Below, piece by piece: positions 6,545 to 17,158 of a DNA stretch of 64,000 bases (its first letter is position 1; the number at the start of each line of letters is the position of its first letter). The notes beneath the pieces are model-generated. The model was not told the origin of the DNA, did not search any database, and was given only the letters and a program-made list of their open reading frames with translations. A program made the translations under genes and the position numbers. This stretch comes from Flavobacteriaceae bacterium (lineage in GTDB: Bacteria > Bacteroidota > Bacteroidia > Flavobacteriales > Flavobacteriaceae), in assembly GCA_013215095.1 (NCBI GenBank), contig JABSPM010000011.1:3613-67612 (forward strand), in the 5' to 3' direction.

Positions 6545-6582
6545 TACTTCGTTTTTAAAATTGTTTGTGCTTTATTGCGATG

Positions 6583-6590
6583 CAAACCTA
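6583..6590 (-). promoter_or_regulatory. -7 promoter box of cassette S3
   Basis: TAGGTTTG on the minus strand is an exact match to the Bacteroidota TAnnTTTG consensus. Confidence 0.6.
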
Positions 6591-6663
6591 TAACGTTTTT
6601 TTAAATTATGCAAGAAAAAATTAAACTTATTTACTTGAAAATCAGTAAGTTATGTTGTTTTTT

Positions 6664-6697
6664 AGGTAATAGGGTTCCTATCCGTATCATACAGATA
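6664..6697 (-). promoter_or_regulatory. hairpin element B2
   Basis: Near-perfect palindrome TATCCGTAT-C-ATACAGATA with a flank matching element B1 (1521-1554) at about 24 of 34 positions. It lies upstream of the S3 promoter as B1 lies upstream of S1. Confidence 0.45.
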
Positions 6698-6776
6698 ACA
6701 GCTGTTTTTCATAACTGTTTGTTAAGTAGGTATTTAGCTTTAAACTCACATTTTTTCAAATCAGAAAAAAAATTAT

Positions 6777-6810
6777 AAAAAAAGACGTCCAATTTCTTGG
6801 ACGCCTTTTA
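6777..6810 (-). terminator. Rho-independent terminator T4
   Basis: Minus-strand hairpin GGCGTCCAAG/TTGGACGTC followed by T7. It is similar in sequence to T1 and T2 and closes cassette S4. Confidence 0.8.
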
Positions 6811-6836
6811 AATTTTATATCTTTTTAAAGTTTTAC

Positions 6837-6902
6837 CTATTTCATATACAACAGAAATAGCTTTTCAGCATCCTTTTTATGTTTAATTAATATACTATTC
6901 AT
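6837..6902 (-). CDS. micro-ORF cassette S4, 21 aa, unknown
   Basis: Short ORF beginning MNSILIKHKK, about 36 bases after the CATATTTGC box at 6938-6946 and followed by terminator T4. It lies just downstream of the RlaP gene, whose stop at 6953 is next to this promoter. Coding status is uncertain. Confidence 0.3.
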   Translation of the reverse strand: MNSILIKHKKDAEKLFLLYMK

Positions 6903-6952
6903 AGGTCTAAACTTTGTTTTGTTTGCAATTATTGAATGCAAATATGCAAGAA

Positions 6953-8026
6953 TTAATACGTTTTTTCCAAATTTTTGGAGTAAATTTTTGTTCTCATCGA
7001 TATTAATAGTTGATTTATTCTATCTAAATCTGGCCTTTCTTGTAATTTAGAACGTCTATATAATTGTTTTAGTTCTAGTTTTCGCTCTTCTGCCCAACTT
7101 ACTAGTTCATCATACTCGTATTTACCTTTCTTAATATCTAATAGAAAGGTTCTATCCGAACGTTTTACATTAATGGTGTTTTCGGTAGCAATTTCCTTAG
7201 CCATATGTAATAATCTAAATGTGTGCATCATATTTTTAGAATCGTAATTTTTGCCATGTGATACAGTATTTTTATAACGTTCTTCATTACGTTTGCCTAC
7301 CCAGTCCCAATATTCTTTATACTTTTTACAATACGTCGAATAACCATCTTTATTAAAAAAGAGCATGCCTATAGCTGCTTCTCCTTTTGGAATGGAACTT
7401 AATGCAATATCATTTGCTCTATCACTTCGAGTAATACCTTTATAAGGAATCTCTAAGCTGTGATATAAATTGTTACAATCTTTTAGATGTGCAATATTAG
7501 CGACTCCACAGTTTTCTTGTTTTATATTTTTGATGCTTAAGAATACTTTTAGCGGAATTGATTTTCCGTTTTCATATACAAAGCAAAAATCTAAAACTAA
7601 TTTACGTTCTTTTTCAACTGGGTTCACAATTTTCTTTTCTAAACCTCGAGCTTTTTTTATTTGAGCATAGGCATAATTAGCAAATGATTTTTCACAATTT
7701 TTAGATATAAAATAATCAAGCTTTATTTTATCAAAAATAGGATGCTTATAAAGCACGCATTCTTCAGGTATATTTAACAATTCTAAGATATTAGGATTGT
7801 TTTTTGAGCATAGCTCTATAAATTTTCGTAGCTCATAATACACAATATCATTAGATTCATTGTTCACTTGACCAACATAGTCTAAAGAATAAAAGCTCTC
7901 TTTTGGAAGAATGAAAACACCTCGTATATCAGTATCTGATTCGGGTGTGTCCAATCCATAAGCTCTACTTCCGCTTATACATTCAAAAATGATATGCCCA
8001 GATTTTTTTAGTTCTTCTATAGTCAT
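6953..8026 (-). CDS. RlaP-type nucleotidyltransferase (COG3541/PF10127 family)
   Basis: 357 aa. The N-terminal nucleotidyltransferase core has SGSRAYG (18-24) and SDTDIRGVF (Asp31 and Asp33 metal ligands, Arg35), followed by the long helical C-terminal region of the family Pfam calls RNA repair pathway DNA polymerase beta family. Members are repeatedly found beside RtcB, and the proposed role is adding nucleotides to or modifying damaged RNA ends; no substrate can be read from sequence. The start overlaps the stop of the next gene upstream by 4 bases. It is the larger of two adjacent, divergent paralogues. Confidence 0.88.
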   Translation of the reverse strand: MTIEELKKSGHIIFECISGSRAYGLDTPESDTDIRGVFILPKESFYSLDYVGQVNNESNDIVYYELRKFIELCSKNNPNILELLNIPEECVLYKHPIFDKIKLDYFISKNCEKSFANYAYAQIKKARGLEKKIVNPVEKERKLVLDFCFVYENGKSIPLKVFLSIKNIKQENCGVANIAHLKDCNNLYHSLEIPYKGITRSDRANDIALSSIPKGEAAIGMLFFNKDGYSTYCKKYKEYWDWVGKRNEERYKNTVSHGKNYDSKNMMHTFRLLHMAKEIATENTINVKRSDRTFLLDIKKGKYEYDELVSWAEERKLELKQLYRRSKLQERPDLDRINQLLISMRTKIYSKNLEKTY

Positions 8027-8772
8027 CCTATTGTTTTTATAAAGAGTTCATTGAACTCCTTTGGATTAGACTTTTCATTTACTAAATCATTTTTGACACG
8101 ATTATTCTCTTCAGCAATTTGCTTTACCAATTCAATTAAACTATCATCAACTGGTTCATTGCTTTTTTCTATATTCTTGCTTTTTAAAAGAATCAATTCA
8201 TCTAAAGTTGAATGATACTTATTATCAATTAAAGGATATAGTTCTCGAAACAAAACTGGAGGTATTGTATGCTTTTCATAAACCCATTTAGCACATAGAG
8301 CTGTTCGAATAGCATAAAAGAAACTTTTCAATGTCATCTTATCTGAACCTAAAGTTTCTTCAAACCCTTTATTCATACTATGATAGTGATAAAAACCTGA
8401 AACAGGATTAAAGTTGTTTACTGCCAAGGTTTTTATTTCATTCAAAAAAACAGCATTTTCCCTATAAACTAGAGGAGAGAATAACCATCCTAAAAATGAA
8501 GCATTAGATTTTGCTAACAACTTAAGTGCTTTTCTCACATCCCAACCAGAACCATCCAACAAATCATTTTCAGTCATAAACTGAATAGAATCTTTTTGCT
8601 CCCAAAGGTTTAAATACCAATCCTTTTTATGTTTGTATACAAAACGAATGTCATAGTCAGAGTCTGGGGAAGCAAAGCCCCAAGCTCTACTTCCAGATTC
8701 TACAGCGAATAAGATTTCTATGTTTTTATCTTGCTCTATCTGTGAGAGCTTATTTAGTATGTTTTCTTTCAT
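8023..8772 (-). CDS. RlaP-type nucleotidyltransferase, second paralogue
   Basis: 249 aa. ESGSRAWGF (26-33) and SDYDIRFVY (Asp39, Asp41, Arg43) reproduce the active site of the neighbouring gene, but the rest is shorter and clearly divergent. The downstream gene starts inside its stop codon (ATGA overlap), so the two are translationally coupled and may form a heteromer or act in sequence on RNA ends. It lies 11 bases after the cysteine-rich gene in the rtcB operon. Confidence 0.88.
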   Translation of the reverse strand: MKENILNKLSQIEQDKNIEILFAVESGSRAWGFASPDSDYDIRFVYKHKKDWYLNLWEQKDSIQFMTENDLLDGSGWDVRKALKLLAKSNASFLGWLFSPLVYRENAVFLNEIKTLAVNNFNPVSGFYHYHSMNKGFEETLGSDKMTLKSFFYAIRTALCAKWVYEKHTIPPVLFRELYPLIDNKYHSTLDELILLKSKNIEKSNEPVDDSLIELVKQIAEENNRVKNDLVNEKSNPKEFNELFIKTIG

Positions 8773-8783
8773 GATTATAATAT

Positions 8784-10815
<2,032 letters not shown>

Positions 10816-10880
10816 TCATTTCTTTTTTTAATATGTTGATTTTCTATCTACGTCTGTCGTAACGATTTGTTTTCATAAAC

Positions 10881-10936
10881 AATAGTACAAATGTCTATTA
10901 GAACTACGCAGTTATTTTGCGTTGATAAAAAAAAGC
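10881..10936 (-). promoter_or_regulatory. shared promoter/operator element A2
   Basis: Intergenic element between rtcB and the divergent WYL gene. It contains the inverted repeat ACGCA-N7-TGCGT (10905-10921) and the block TAGTACAAATGT, both at the same spacing as in element A1 at 1871-1926. The position permits control of rtcB and autoregulation of the WYL gene. Confidence 0.65.
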
Positions 10937-10961
10937 GTTATTTTTCTCGAAAATTGATGTT

Positions 10962-11972
10962 ATGGCTCTGAATAAAAATGCACTGATTCGTTATAAAACT
11001 ATTGATAAATGTTTACAAAACACTTATCGTAGATGGACTTTAGATGACTTAATAGAAGCGTGTTCTGACACTTTATATGAATATGAGGGGCGAAAAATTA
11101 ATATCAGTAAACGAACGGTGCAACTAGATATTCAGATGATGCGTAGTGATAAACTCGGATATAAGGCGCCTATTGTAGTTTATGAAAGAAAGTATTATAA
11201 GTATGAAGATGAAAATTACTCCATAACAGATATTCCACTTACAGAAAATGATATGGGTGTGCTTACAGAAACGGTTGAGATGCTTAAGCAATTTAAGGAT
11301 TTTTCGTTGTTTTCTGAATTGGGCGGAATTATTCAGCGTTTGGAAGATAAGGTTTATACCGAAAAAACACATCAATCTGCTATTATTCATCTCGATAGAA
11401 ATGAAAATTTAAAAGGTTTAGAGCATTTAGATGTATTGTATCAGTCTATTCTGAAGAAAATTGTGCTAAAGGTCAGTTATCAATCTTTTAAGGCGCGGCA
11501 AGCTTCTGATATTATTTTTCATCCATTCATTTTAAAAGAGTTTAAAAATCGTTGGTTTTTAGTTGGTAAATCTGGAGTAGAGGCAAAATCAGCTGTGGTA
11601 ACTTTGGCTTTGGATAGAATATTAGAAATTGATTTTGATACATCAATTTCATATACAAATGAGGTGTTTAATGGTGATGCATATTATAAAGATGTTGTAG
11701 GAGTTACAGTGTCTAATACACGTGCAGAGCGCGTTCAATTTTGGGTGGATAGATACAATGCACCCTATGTGTCTACAAAGCCATTTCATCACTCTCAACG
11801 TACCATAGAGCGGCGAGAAGATGGTGTTGTTTTTAATATTTTTGTGCAGATTAATTTTGAATTAGAACGTTTAATTTTAGGATTTGGCAATAGTATTGAA
11901 GTTATTAAGCCAAAAAGATTACGTGCGCGTATAAAAAAGAAATTAGAGCACGCTGTCGGGTTTTATAAGTAA
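10962..11972 (+). CDS. WYL-domain transcriptional regulator
   Basis: 336 aa. The N-terminal winged-helix segment (about 1-80: YRRWTLDDLIEACSD, KRTVQLDIQMMRS) is followed by a WYL domain (about 150-250: KIVLKVSYQSFKARQ, FHPFILKEFKNRWFLVG) and a C-terminal WCX-like extension. WYL regulators bind nucleic-acid ligands in several DNA-damage and phage-defence systems, so a ligand such as an RNA or nucleotide end from damaged RNA is attractive here but not shown. It is divergent from the rtcB operon with 149 bases between start codons, which hold element A2. Confidence 0.9.
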   Translation: MALNKNALIRYKTIDKCLQNTYRRWTLDDLIEACSDTLYEYEGRKINISKRTVQLDIQMMRSDKLGYKAPIVVYERKYYKYEDENYSITDIPLTENDMGVLTETVEMLKQFKDFSLFSELGGIIQRLEDKVYTEKTHQSAIIHLDRNENLKGLEHLDVLYQSILKKIVLKVSYQSFKARQASDIIFHPFILKEFKNRWFLVGKSGVEAKSAVVTLALDRILEIDFDTSISYTNEVFNGDAYYKDVVGVTVSNTRAERVQFWVDRYNAPYVSTKPFHHSQRTIERREDGVVFNIFVQINFELERLILGFGNSIEVIKPKRLRARIKKKLEHAVGFYK

Positions 11973-12009
11973 AGCCTTGTTTTAAATGTCAATAGTAATA
12001 GGGGGTTAT

Positions 12010-12205
12010 GTCATTTTTCATTTGAAATAACTTGAATAAAACGCCATTTACTCCTTTTTCTTTCCATATAAAAAGAAACCGTAGCTTCGGCTTTGTTTTT
12101 ATTTTTCACTTTATAGAAATAAAAAAGATCTTTTTCTTTTGAACTAACACAAAAAATCATCATTTTCCTAATGCGTAATTTAGCAGAAGAACTGGTATTA
12201 TGATG
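12010..12205. repeat. dispersed repeat, full copy (R1)
   Basis: The left part (from TTTTTCATTTGAAATAACTT) matches 61051-61180; the right part (AAAAAATCATCATTTTCCTA and on) matches 51841-51895. No credible protein is encoded; the ORF spanning it is a shadow. It may be a decayed mobile or regulatory element. Confidence 0.6.
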
Positions 12206-12281
12206 AAACGCTATAAATGGGATAATAAAAATAGATGGCGACTTCAGGATTGCCATCTTTTTATATGATTTTAAATGAGCA

Positions 12282-13755
12282 CTATAGTTTAAGTATTTTT
12301 TTTGTTTGGGTTGAATTCTTATCTGTGAGATACACGGTGTAGAGTCCTTTTGGAAGATGAGAGACGTCAATGCTATTGTTTATATTTGCCTTTAGTAAAG
12401 TTTGTCCTAACATGTTTATGAGGCTTATGTTTCCATTGCCTATACCTTTAATGTGTAGTTTTTCATGTACAGGATTAGGATATAATGCAATGTTTGGGGT
12501 GTTGTTCTCTGTAATATTTAATGTATCTTCAGCTGTTACCATTTGTGTAATCTCATTCCAGCTTTCCTTGTCGTTTTCTATGTAGAGGGTTACTGTGTAG
12601 TCGCCTTCCACAGTATATTGATGTGTTGGGTGTTGTTCGTTACTCGTAGTGCTATCACCAAAATCCCACCACCAAGCTAATGCATCTTCGCTTTCATCTT
12701 GAAAATCCACTGTTAAAGGCGCTGCGTTTTGTAAACTAAAATTAACAAGTGGTTTATGACGGTCCCATAAAAAAGAAGAAGTTCTGTCTAGAATAATGTC
12801 CCAAAATTGATTAGGTTCTCCTGGCCAATCGCCGTTATCGGTACCGTGAAATTCGTGGGGTTCTCCGGTAACAAAATAGGTTTCATGTGTAATGCCCAAA
12901 GTCATCATGGTATCATGTATTAATGAGCTTCCGTCAACTTCTGGAAATGCAGGGAAGCTAAATGGGTGGTCTCGTTCAAAAGATACTGTTGTATCTGCGG
13001 TACCGTGAACTAGTAGGGCAGGAGTATAGTCTGCATTAGTAATTAGGTCTTTGGTTTGTATGGCTCCCCAAAGATTTATAATGCCGTCAGGTTGACCGTT
13101 TTCGCTAAGATGTAGCCCAATGTCTATAGGCCCCATTTCTGGAGCTTCATGAAAAAATGGAAATAACAGGTCTGTATATGTGCTAAAATGGGTTTCTGAA
13201 GATTGCTCATTTGGTTCATTCATATAAGCGGCATGTAATGCAATAAAACCGCCTGCACTGCTACCTGCCATATATACTTTGTCAGGGTCAATACCATAGG
13301 TGCTAGCATTAGCTCTTAAAAAACGAACAGCACTTCTGCCATCTTGAATGCCGCGATAGACAGCTCGCACACCATGGAGCGTTACATTTTCTAGGATATA
13401 AAAACTTTTTCTATAATCAATAGTAGCTGTAACATAGCCTTTTCGAGCAAGAGAGTCGCAAAATGCAACCATATCCTCATGGTTTCTATTGCCGTTTATA
13501 AAGCCTCCGCTATGAGCAAATATGATTGCTGGTCTAATGGATAAATTGTCACCTTGGGGTTCGTAAATATCCATGACTAAATCTGCCTCTGTTGTATAAG
13601 ATTCATCATTATAAGGGAAATTTATAAAAGGAGCAGTACCATAAACAACATTCTCAGTTTTTAATACTGCATCAAATTGTGTGGCGGTGTATCTGTAATT
13701 TTGTGCAAATATGAACGTTGTGCAGATGTAGATTAAGTGTATTCCTTTTTTTCAT
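12282..13755 (-). pseudogene. secreted alpha/beta hydrolase with PKD and T9SS sorting domains, frameshifted
   Basis: The main frame (12282-13574) encodes an esterase-like hydrolase: AHSGGFINGN oxyanion region, GSSAGGFIALHAA nucleophile elbow, LLVHGTADTTV acid loop and GEPHEFHGT histidine region. A PKD domain (WWWDFGDSTTSNEQHPTH) and a C-terminal type IX secretion sorting tail (NPVHEKLHIKG...KKILKL) follow. The frame extends upstream without stops into a good signal peptide (ICTTFIFAQ), but the ATG at 13755 is out of frame by one base because of a seven-T run (13746-13752, A7 in the gene). With six A the protein would start MKKGIHLIY. It may be a sequencing error, a recent mutation or phase variation. 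Confidence 0.8.
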
Positions 13756-13891
13756 AAATTAGGATATTTGAGGTAAAGATACTGTTTTTATAAATTGAAG
13801 AGGTGACTTAAAATGTGCCTGTTTTGAAAGAGGTCAGTGTATTGGTTAGAGAATCTAAGTCTTTTGAAAATAAAAAACAAGCTAAATAAAA

Positions 13892-13922
13892 AAAGCAAGC
13901 TCTTTATTTTTTAGCTTGCTTT
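13892..13922 (-). terminator. terminator beside attL
   Basis: Hairpin AAGCAAGCT/AGCTTGCTT with flanking A and T runs, bidirectional. It probably was the terminator downstream of tRNA-Arg before the element inserted; a similar hairpin lies at 29185-29221. Confidence 0.7.
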
Positions 13923-13933
13923 CCCTTTTATTA

Positions 13934-13954
13934 GTGACCTCGGCAGGGTTCAAA
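13934..13954 (-). repeat. attL, partial copy of the tRNA-Arg 3' end
   Basis: 21 bp containing GTGACCTCGGCAGG, identical to 29228-29248 except for one base. It is the displaced 3' end of tRNA-Arg left by integration. Confidence 0.85.
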
Positions 13955-14090
13955 TAATTAAATTCCAAAACACTTAAATAGCATCGAATACACACTTAAT
14001 CAACTGATTTTAAGTGATAAAAAATCTATTCTAATCTAAAGAAATCTAAATAAGTTTTATTTTTTCGTTACAAATTTCGTTACATTTTTT

Positions 14091-14098
14091 TATCTTTG
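14091..14098 (+). promoter_or_regulatory. -7 promoter box of the integrase
   Basis: TATCTTTG, exact TAnnTTTG match, 23 bases before the integrase ATG. A TTTCGTTACA-like direct repeat lies just upstream (14064-14084). Confidence 0.55.
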
Positions 14099-14121
14099 TT
14101 ACGATTTAATATTATAAACTT

Positions 14122-15552
14122 ATGGCTAGTTTTAGATTTCATTACAGAAGTACAAAGGACAAGGGCAATATATCCATTAGACTAATCCATAAAGAACTGG
14201 ATTGTGTTTTAGCAACACCATATATTACAAAAAAAGAATACTGGATTTACAAAACAACTAAGAACGGTAAATCTACATCTCGACATAGAAAACTGGAAGA
14301 ATTAAAAGGAGGTGTCGAACTAAAACAACACAAAGCTGATTTATTTGATTTCAAAGAGAAGCTAGAAAATCAATTAGAACGAGACTTAAATAATGGTGTA
14401 CCAATTACTAAGCAATGGTTAAAAACTGCTATCTCTGAAAACAGCTCGGTATTGGTTTCATCAGACCAAATTAACAACGAACAAGAGAGGCTAAACCAAC
14501 AGAAAAAACGCCTTTGGGAGATTAGAGAAAAAAACTTACTGCTCAATGCTATTAAAACCATCTATGCAAAATATGGCTCTAACAATGATGAGCTAAAGAA
14601 ATTTAAAACAAGTTATAATTGGGTATCTGACTATCAAGATTATAAAACTTTAACAGTAGGTCAATCAGTTGTATTAAAGGCTATAGACTATAATCAGGGC
14701 TTTATAGACGACTTTAAATATTGGGCAATTGTCATCAAGAAATACAAATTAAGTACTGCTGTAGGTCATTTAAAACGAATAAAACGAGCTATAAAATATG
14801 CTGAATCCATCGAACAAGAAGGAGTTGTTAAACTTCATAGAACCATTAATGATGTAGTGTACAGTACAAAGAGAGAACAGGAGCAACAAGAAGATAAAAT
14901 TGTTATTAGATTAACTTTTGATGAATTTGATAGGATAGACAATTTAGATTTTAGTGATAATAAAGAATTAAGAGAGGTGCAGAAATGTATGCTTATTGGA
15001 GGAGAAACAGGTTTGCGTTTTACAGATTTTGGAAAAATGAATGACAAGCATTTAAAAACTACTTTGGAAGGAGTGAAATATTGGGAGTTTAAAACCAGTA
15101 AAACTAAGAAATGGGTTCAAATAACTAAGACCGAAAGGTTAAGTTATTTCCTAAAAAAGTATGGTAATCCAAAAACCCAATATTCCGATAATGAAGATAT
15201 ATTTATCAATAAAAAGATGAAAGAAATATGCAGATTTGCAAAAATTAATGAACCAACTGAAATGGAGATAAGTCGAAGTGTTGTAATTGACAATGAAAAA
15301 TGCAGAAGATATGTTAGGGATGTTTTTCCAAAGTATATGGGTATTACAACAAGAAGTCTTAGACGTTCATTTGCAACAAATTATTATGGATTAATGGATT
15401 CAGAACTTATAATGAGGGTTACTGGTCATACTGATGTTAAATCTCTTAGAGAATACATTGATGTTCACGATAGTAGCATTGTAGCTATCAGCTTTAACAA
15501 AATCAATGAAATACATAGAAAAAGAGCTACTGGTTTAAGAAAAGTAGATTAA
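14122..15552 (+). CDS. tyrosine integrase of the tRNA-Arg element
   Basis: 476 aa. It has an Arm-DNA-binding N-terminus (SFRFHYRSTKDKGNISIRLI), a SAM-like core-binding region and a C-terminal catalytic domain: GGETGLRFTDF with the first arginine, TRSLRRSFATN (the usual HxxR box, here with Arg in the His position), GHTDVKSLREYID with the nucleophilic tyrosine. It catalyses site-specific recombination between attP and the tRNA-Arg 3' end, and lies about 170 bases from attL as expected. The gene follows an exact promoter box. Confidence 0.93.
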   Translation: MASFRFHYRSTKDKGNISIRLIHKELDCVLATPYITKKEYWIYKTTKNGKSTSRHRKLEELKGGVELKQHKADLFDFKEKLENQLERDLNNGVPITKQWLKTAISENSSVLVSSDQINNEQERLNQQKKRLWEIREKNLLLNAIKTIYAKYGSNNDELKKFKTSYNWVSDYQDYKTLTVGQSVVLKAIDYNQGFIDDFKYWAIVIKKYKLSTAVGHLKRIKRAIKYAESIEQEGVVKLHRTINDVVYSTKREQEQQEDKIVIRLTFDEFDRIDNLDFSDNKELREVQKCMLIGGETGLRFTDFGKMNDKHLKTTLEGVKYWEFKTSKTKKWVQITKTERLSYFLKKYGNPKTQYSDNEDIFINKKMKEICRFAKINEPTEMEISRSVVIDNEKCRRYVRDVFPKYMGITTRSLRRSFATNYYGLMDSELIMRVTGHTDVKSLREYIDVHDSSIVAISFNKINEIHRKRATGLRKVD

Positions 15553-15553
15553 T

Positions 15554-16738
15554 ATGTTAAAAGAATACACCAATAGGTTAACTGAATTAACCAGTCAATT
15601 TTTAGACGAATCCGATACTAAGAAGTTAGAGACACTTACAAACAATATTGAAAAATGTATTAGTAATTTATTTATTGAGAGTGACAATAAATTTACATCG
15701 ATTTTAATAACAAGATTTTAAAAACCTCTAAGCTATCATATTAGACAAATTGAGGATAATCCTATTCCAAACAGTCGTTCAAAAAAAGAACAACGACAAC
15801 AACAATTACAAGTTCTAAAATTAGCTTATTCACTTAGAAACTCTGTATTAAAAGACTATCAAGACCAATTAAACAATACTGATTATTTTCAAGACTATAT
15901 TATTGAAAAAGGAGCTGAGAGAGATTTTATAATCACTCCTGATTATAAAAGTTTACCTATTGAAGTTATTCCAATAAACACGTTTAAAACACTATTATTA
16001 AATAGCCATACGCAGACAATATCATATTTTAAAAAGCAATCTCAAATAAAACATGAAATCTATAAAGATGAACTTTATCTATTCGTTAATGATGCAAAAG
16101 TGAAAATTGCAAAATTAAATAGCTTAATAAGGAAACAAACACTTATTATAAATGAACTACAAAAGGAGGTTGATAAAGAGAAAGACTACTTACTAGACGT
16201 ACTTTTTGACCGTCAGCAAGAGGTAACGAATCATAAAATACATAAGGAAACTTTAGAAAAATTACTTGAGCAACTTTATCAAACCTTTTATTTTTTAAAG
16301 ACTTATGAAGAGAATAGGGTTATCCCTCTAACCGTTTTCGGTCATAGAAATTATGATGCTATGCAATGGTTTTATCAAGAATTAAAAGATTTCTTAGAAA
16401 ACTCAACATCATATAATCACATTATTGAAGTCTTTAGTTTGGAGAATCGAAACCCAATATCAAAAATTGAACTTGTTAATGGAACTTTGAATGACTATGC
16501 ACACTTGATAAACGAGTTAGAGCCATATTTTACAAAAGAACTAAGAGCAAGAAGTCAATATAATCAATGGTGGTCAGATAGATTTGTATTTACTACAAAT
16601 GGAAATATTAGGGTTGAAAAAACTAAAGATGCTATTTCAACAATGAGAAGTAACACGAGAAAAGACCCGTCAAGAAAATCATCAAAAAGAAGTAAAATCA
16701 ACCAAATTGTACAAACAATTGCTAATATCCCTCAATAA
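15554..16738 (+). pseudogene. unknown protein, interrupted by an in-frame TAA
   Basis: One reading frame of 394 codons starts one base after the integrase stop (ATG at 15554) and runs to 16738, broken only by TAA at codon 56 (15719-15721). The downstream part can restart at a GTG (16100), giving 212 aa. It contains charged coiled-coil-like stretches (KLNSLIRKQTLIINELQKEV) and a basic C-terminus (TRKDPSRKSSKRSK). No family is recognised; genes of this kind are common next to integrases in Bacteroidota elements. A terminator hairpin follows at 16766-16800. Confidence 0.6.
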
Positions 16739-16765
16739 TCCCTCATAAATTCATCGTATAATGTA

Positions 16766-16800
16766 CAGACTGTTCTAAATATGGGCGGTCTTTTTATTTT
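16766..16800 (+). terminator. Rho-independent terminator
   Basis: Hairpin AGACTGTTC/GGGCGGTCT followed by T5-A-T5, just after the integrase-linked gene. Confidence 0.65.
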
Positions 16801-16874
16801 TAGCAAATAAGGTTAATAGCTTTACCCCACACAACCCTCAATTTTTTGCACTCATAATTTTAAAATATATAGTT

Positions 16875-17150
16875 ATGAGTAATTTACAATTAATACAGGT
16901 AACACCTGTGCAATTAGAGGAACTTGTTAAACAAGTTATTAAAGAACAATTAGAGGAACTTAAAAAGTTTTTCACTCACAAAGAACCAGTAGAGTATTTA
17001 AGTAGACACGAAACAGCAGAAATGCTTAAAATTAATGTTTCTACGCTTCATAATTGGGTTAAGAAAGGTATTCTGAAATCTTACGGGATTGAGGGACGAG
17101 TGTATTTTAAACGCTCGGAGGTAGAACAAGCTCTTGTAGAACTTAAATAA
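16875..17150 (+). CDS. excisionase-family helix-turn-helix protein
   Basis: 91 aa. The C-terminal half is a MerR-like HTH_17 domain (VEYLSRHETAEMLKINVSTLHNWVKKGILKSYGIEGRVYFKRSEVEQAL, described by position 37-86), typical of Xis/AlpA-like recombination directionality factors; the first 35 residues form an acidic helix. It precedes the polymerase-like gene by 8 bases. It likely steers excision or represses early genes. Confidence 0.85.
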   Translation: MSNLQLIQVTPVQLEELVKQVIKEQLEELKKFFTHKEPVEYLSRHETAEMLKINVSTLHNWVKKGILKSYGIEGRVYFKRSEVEQALVELK

Positions 17151-17158
17151 TAAGAGCT

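Larger units (their letters stand above)
13756..14121. other. intergenic region with left attachment site
   Basis: It holds the hairpin at 13892-13922, attL at 13934-13954 and the integrase promoter at 14091-14098. Nothing else is recognised. Confidence 0.6.

Noticed and set aside
12011-12370. 119-codon minus-strand ORF
   Set aside because: It covers the dispersed repeat and the 3' end of the hydrolase; composition and position mark it as a shadow.
16775-16790. AATATGGGCGGT shared with the ISL3 left end (44101 region)
   Set aside because: At 16766-16800 the sequence is part of a terminator hairpin; the match is short and has no transposase nearby.
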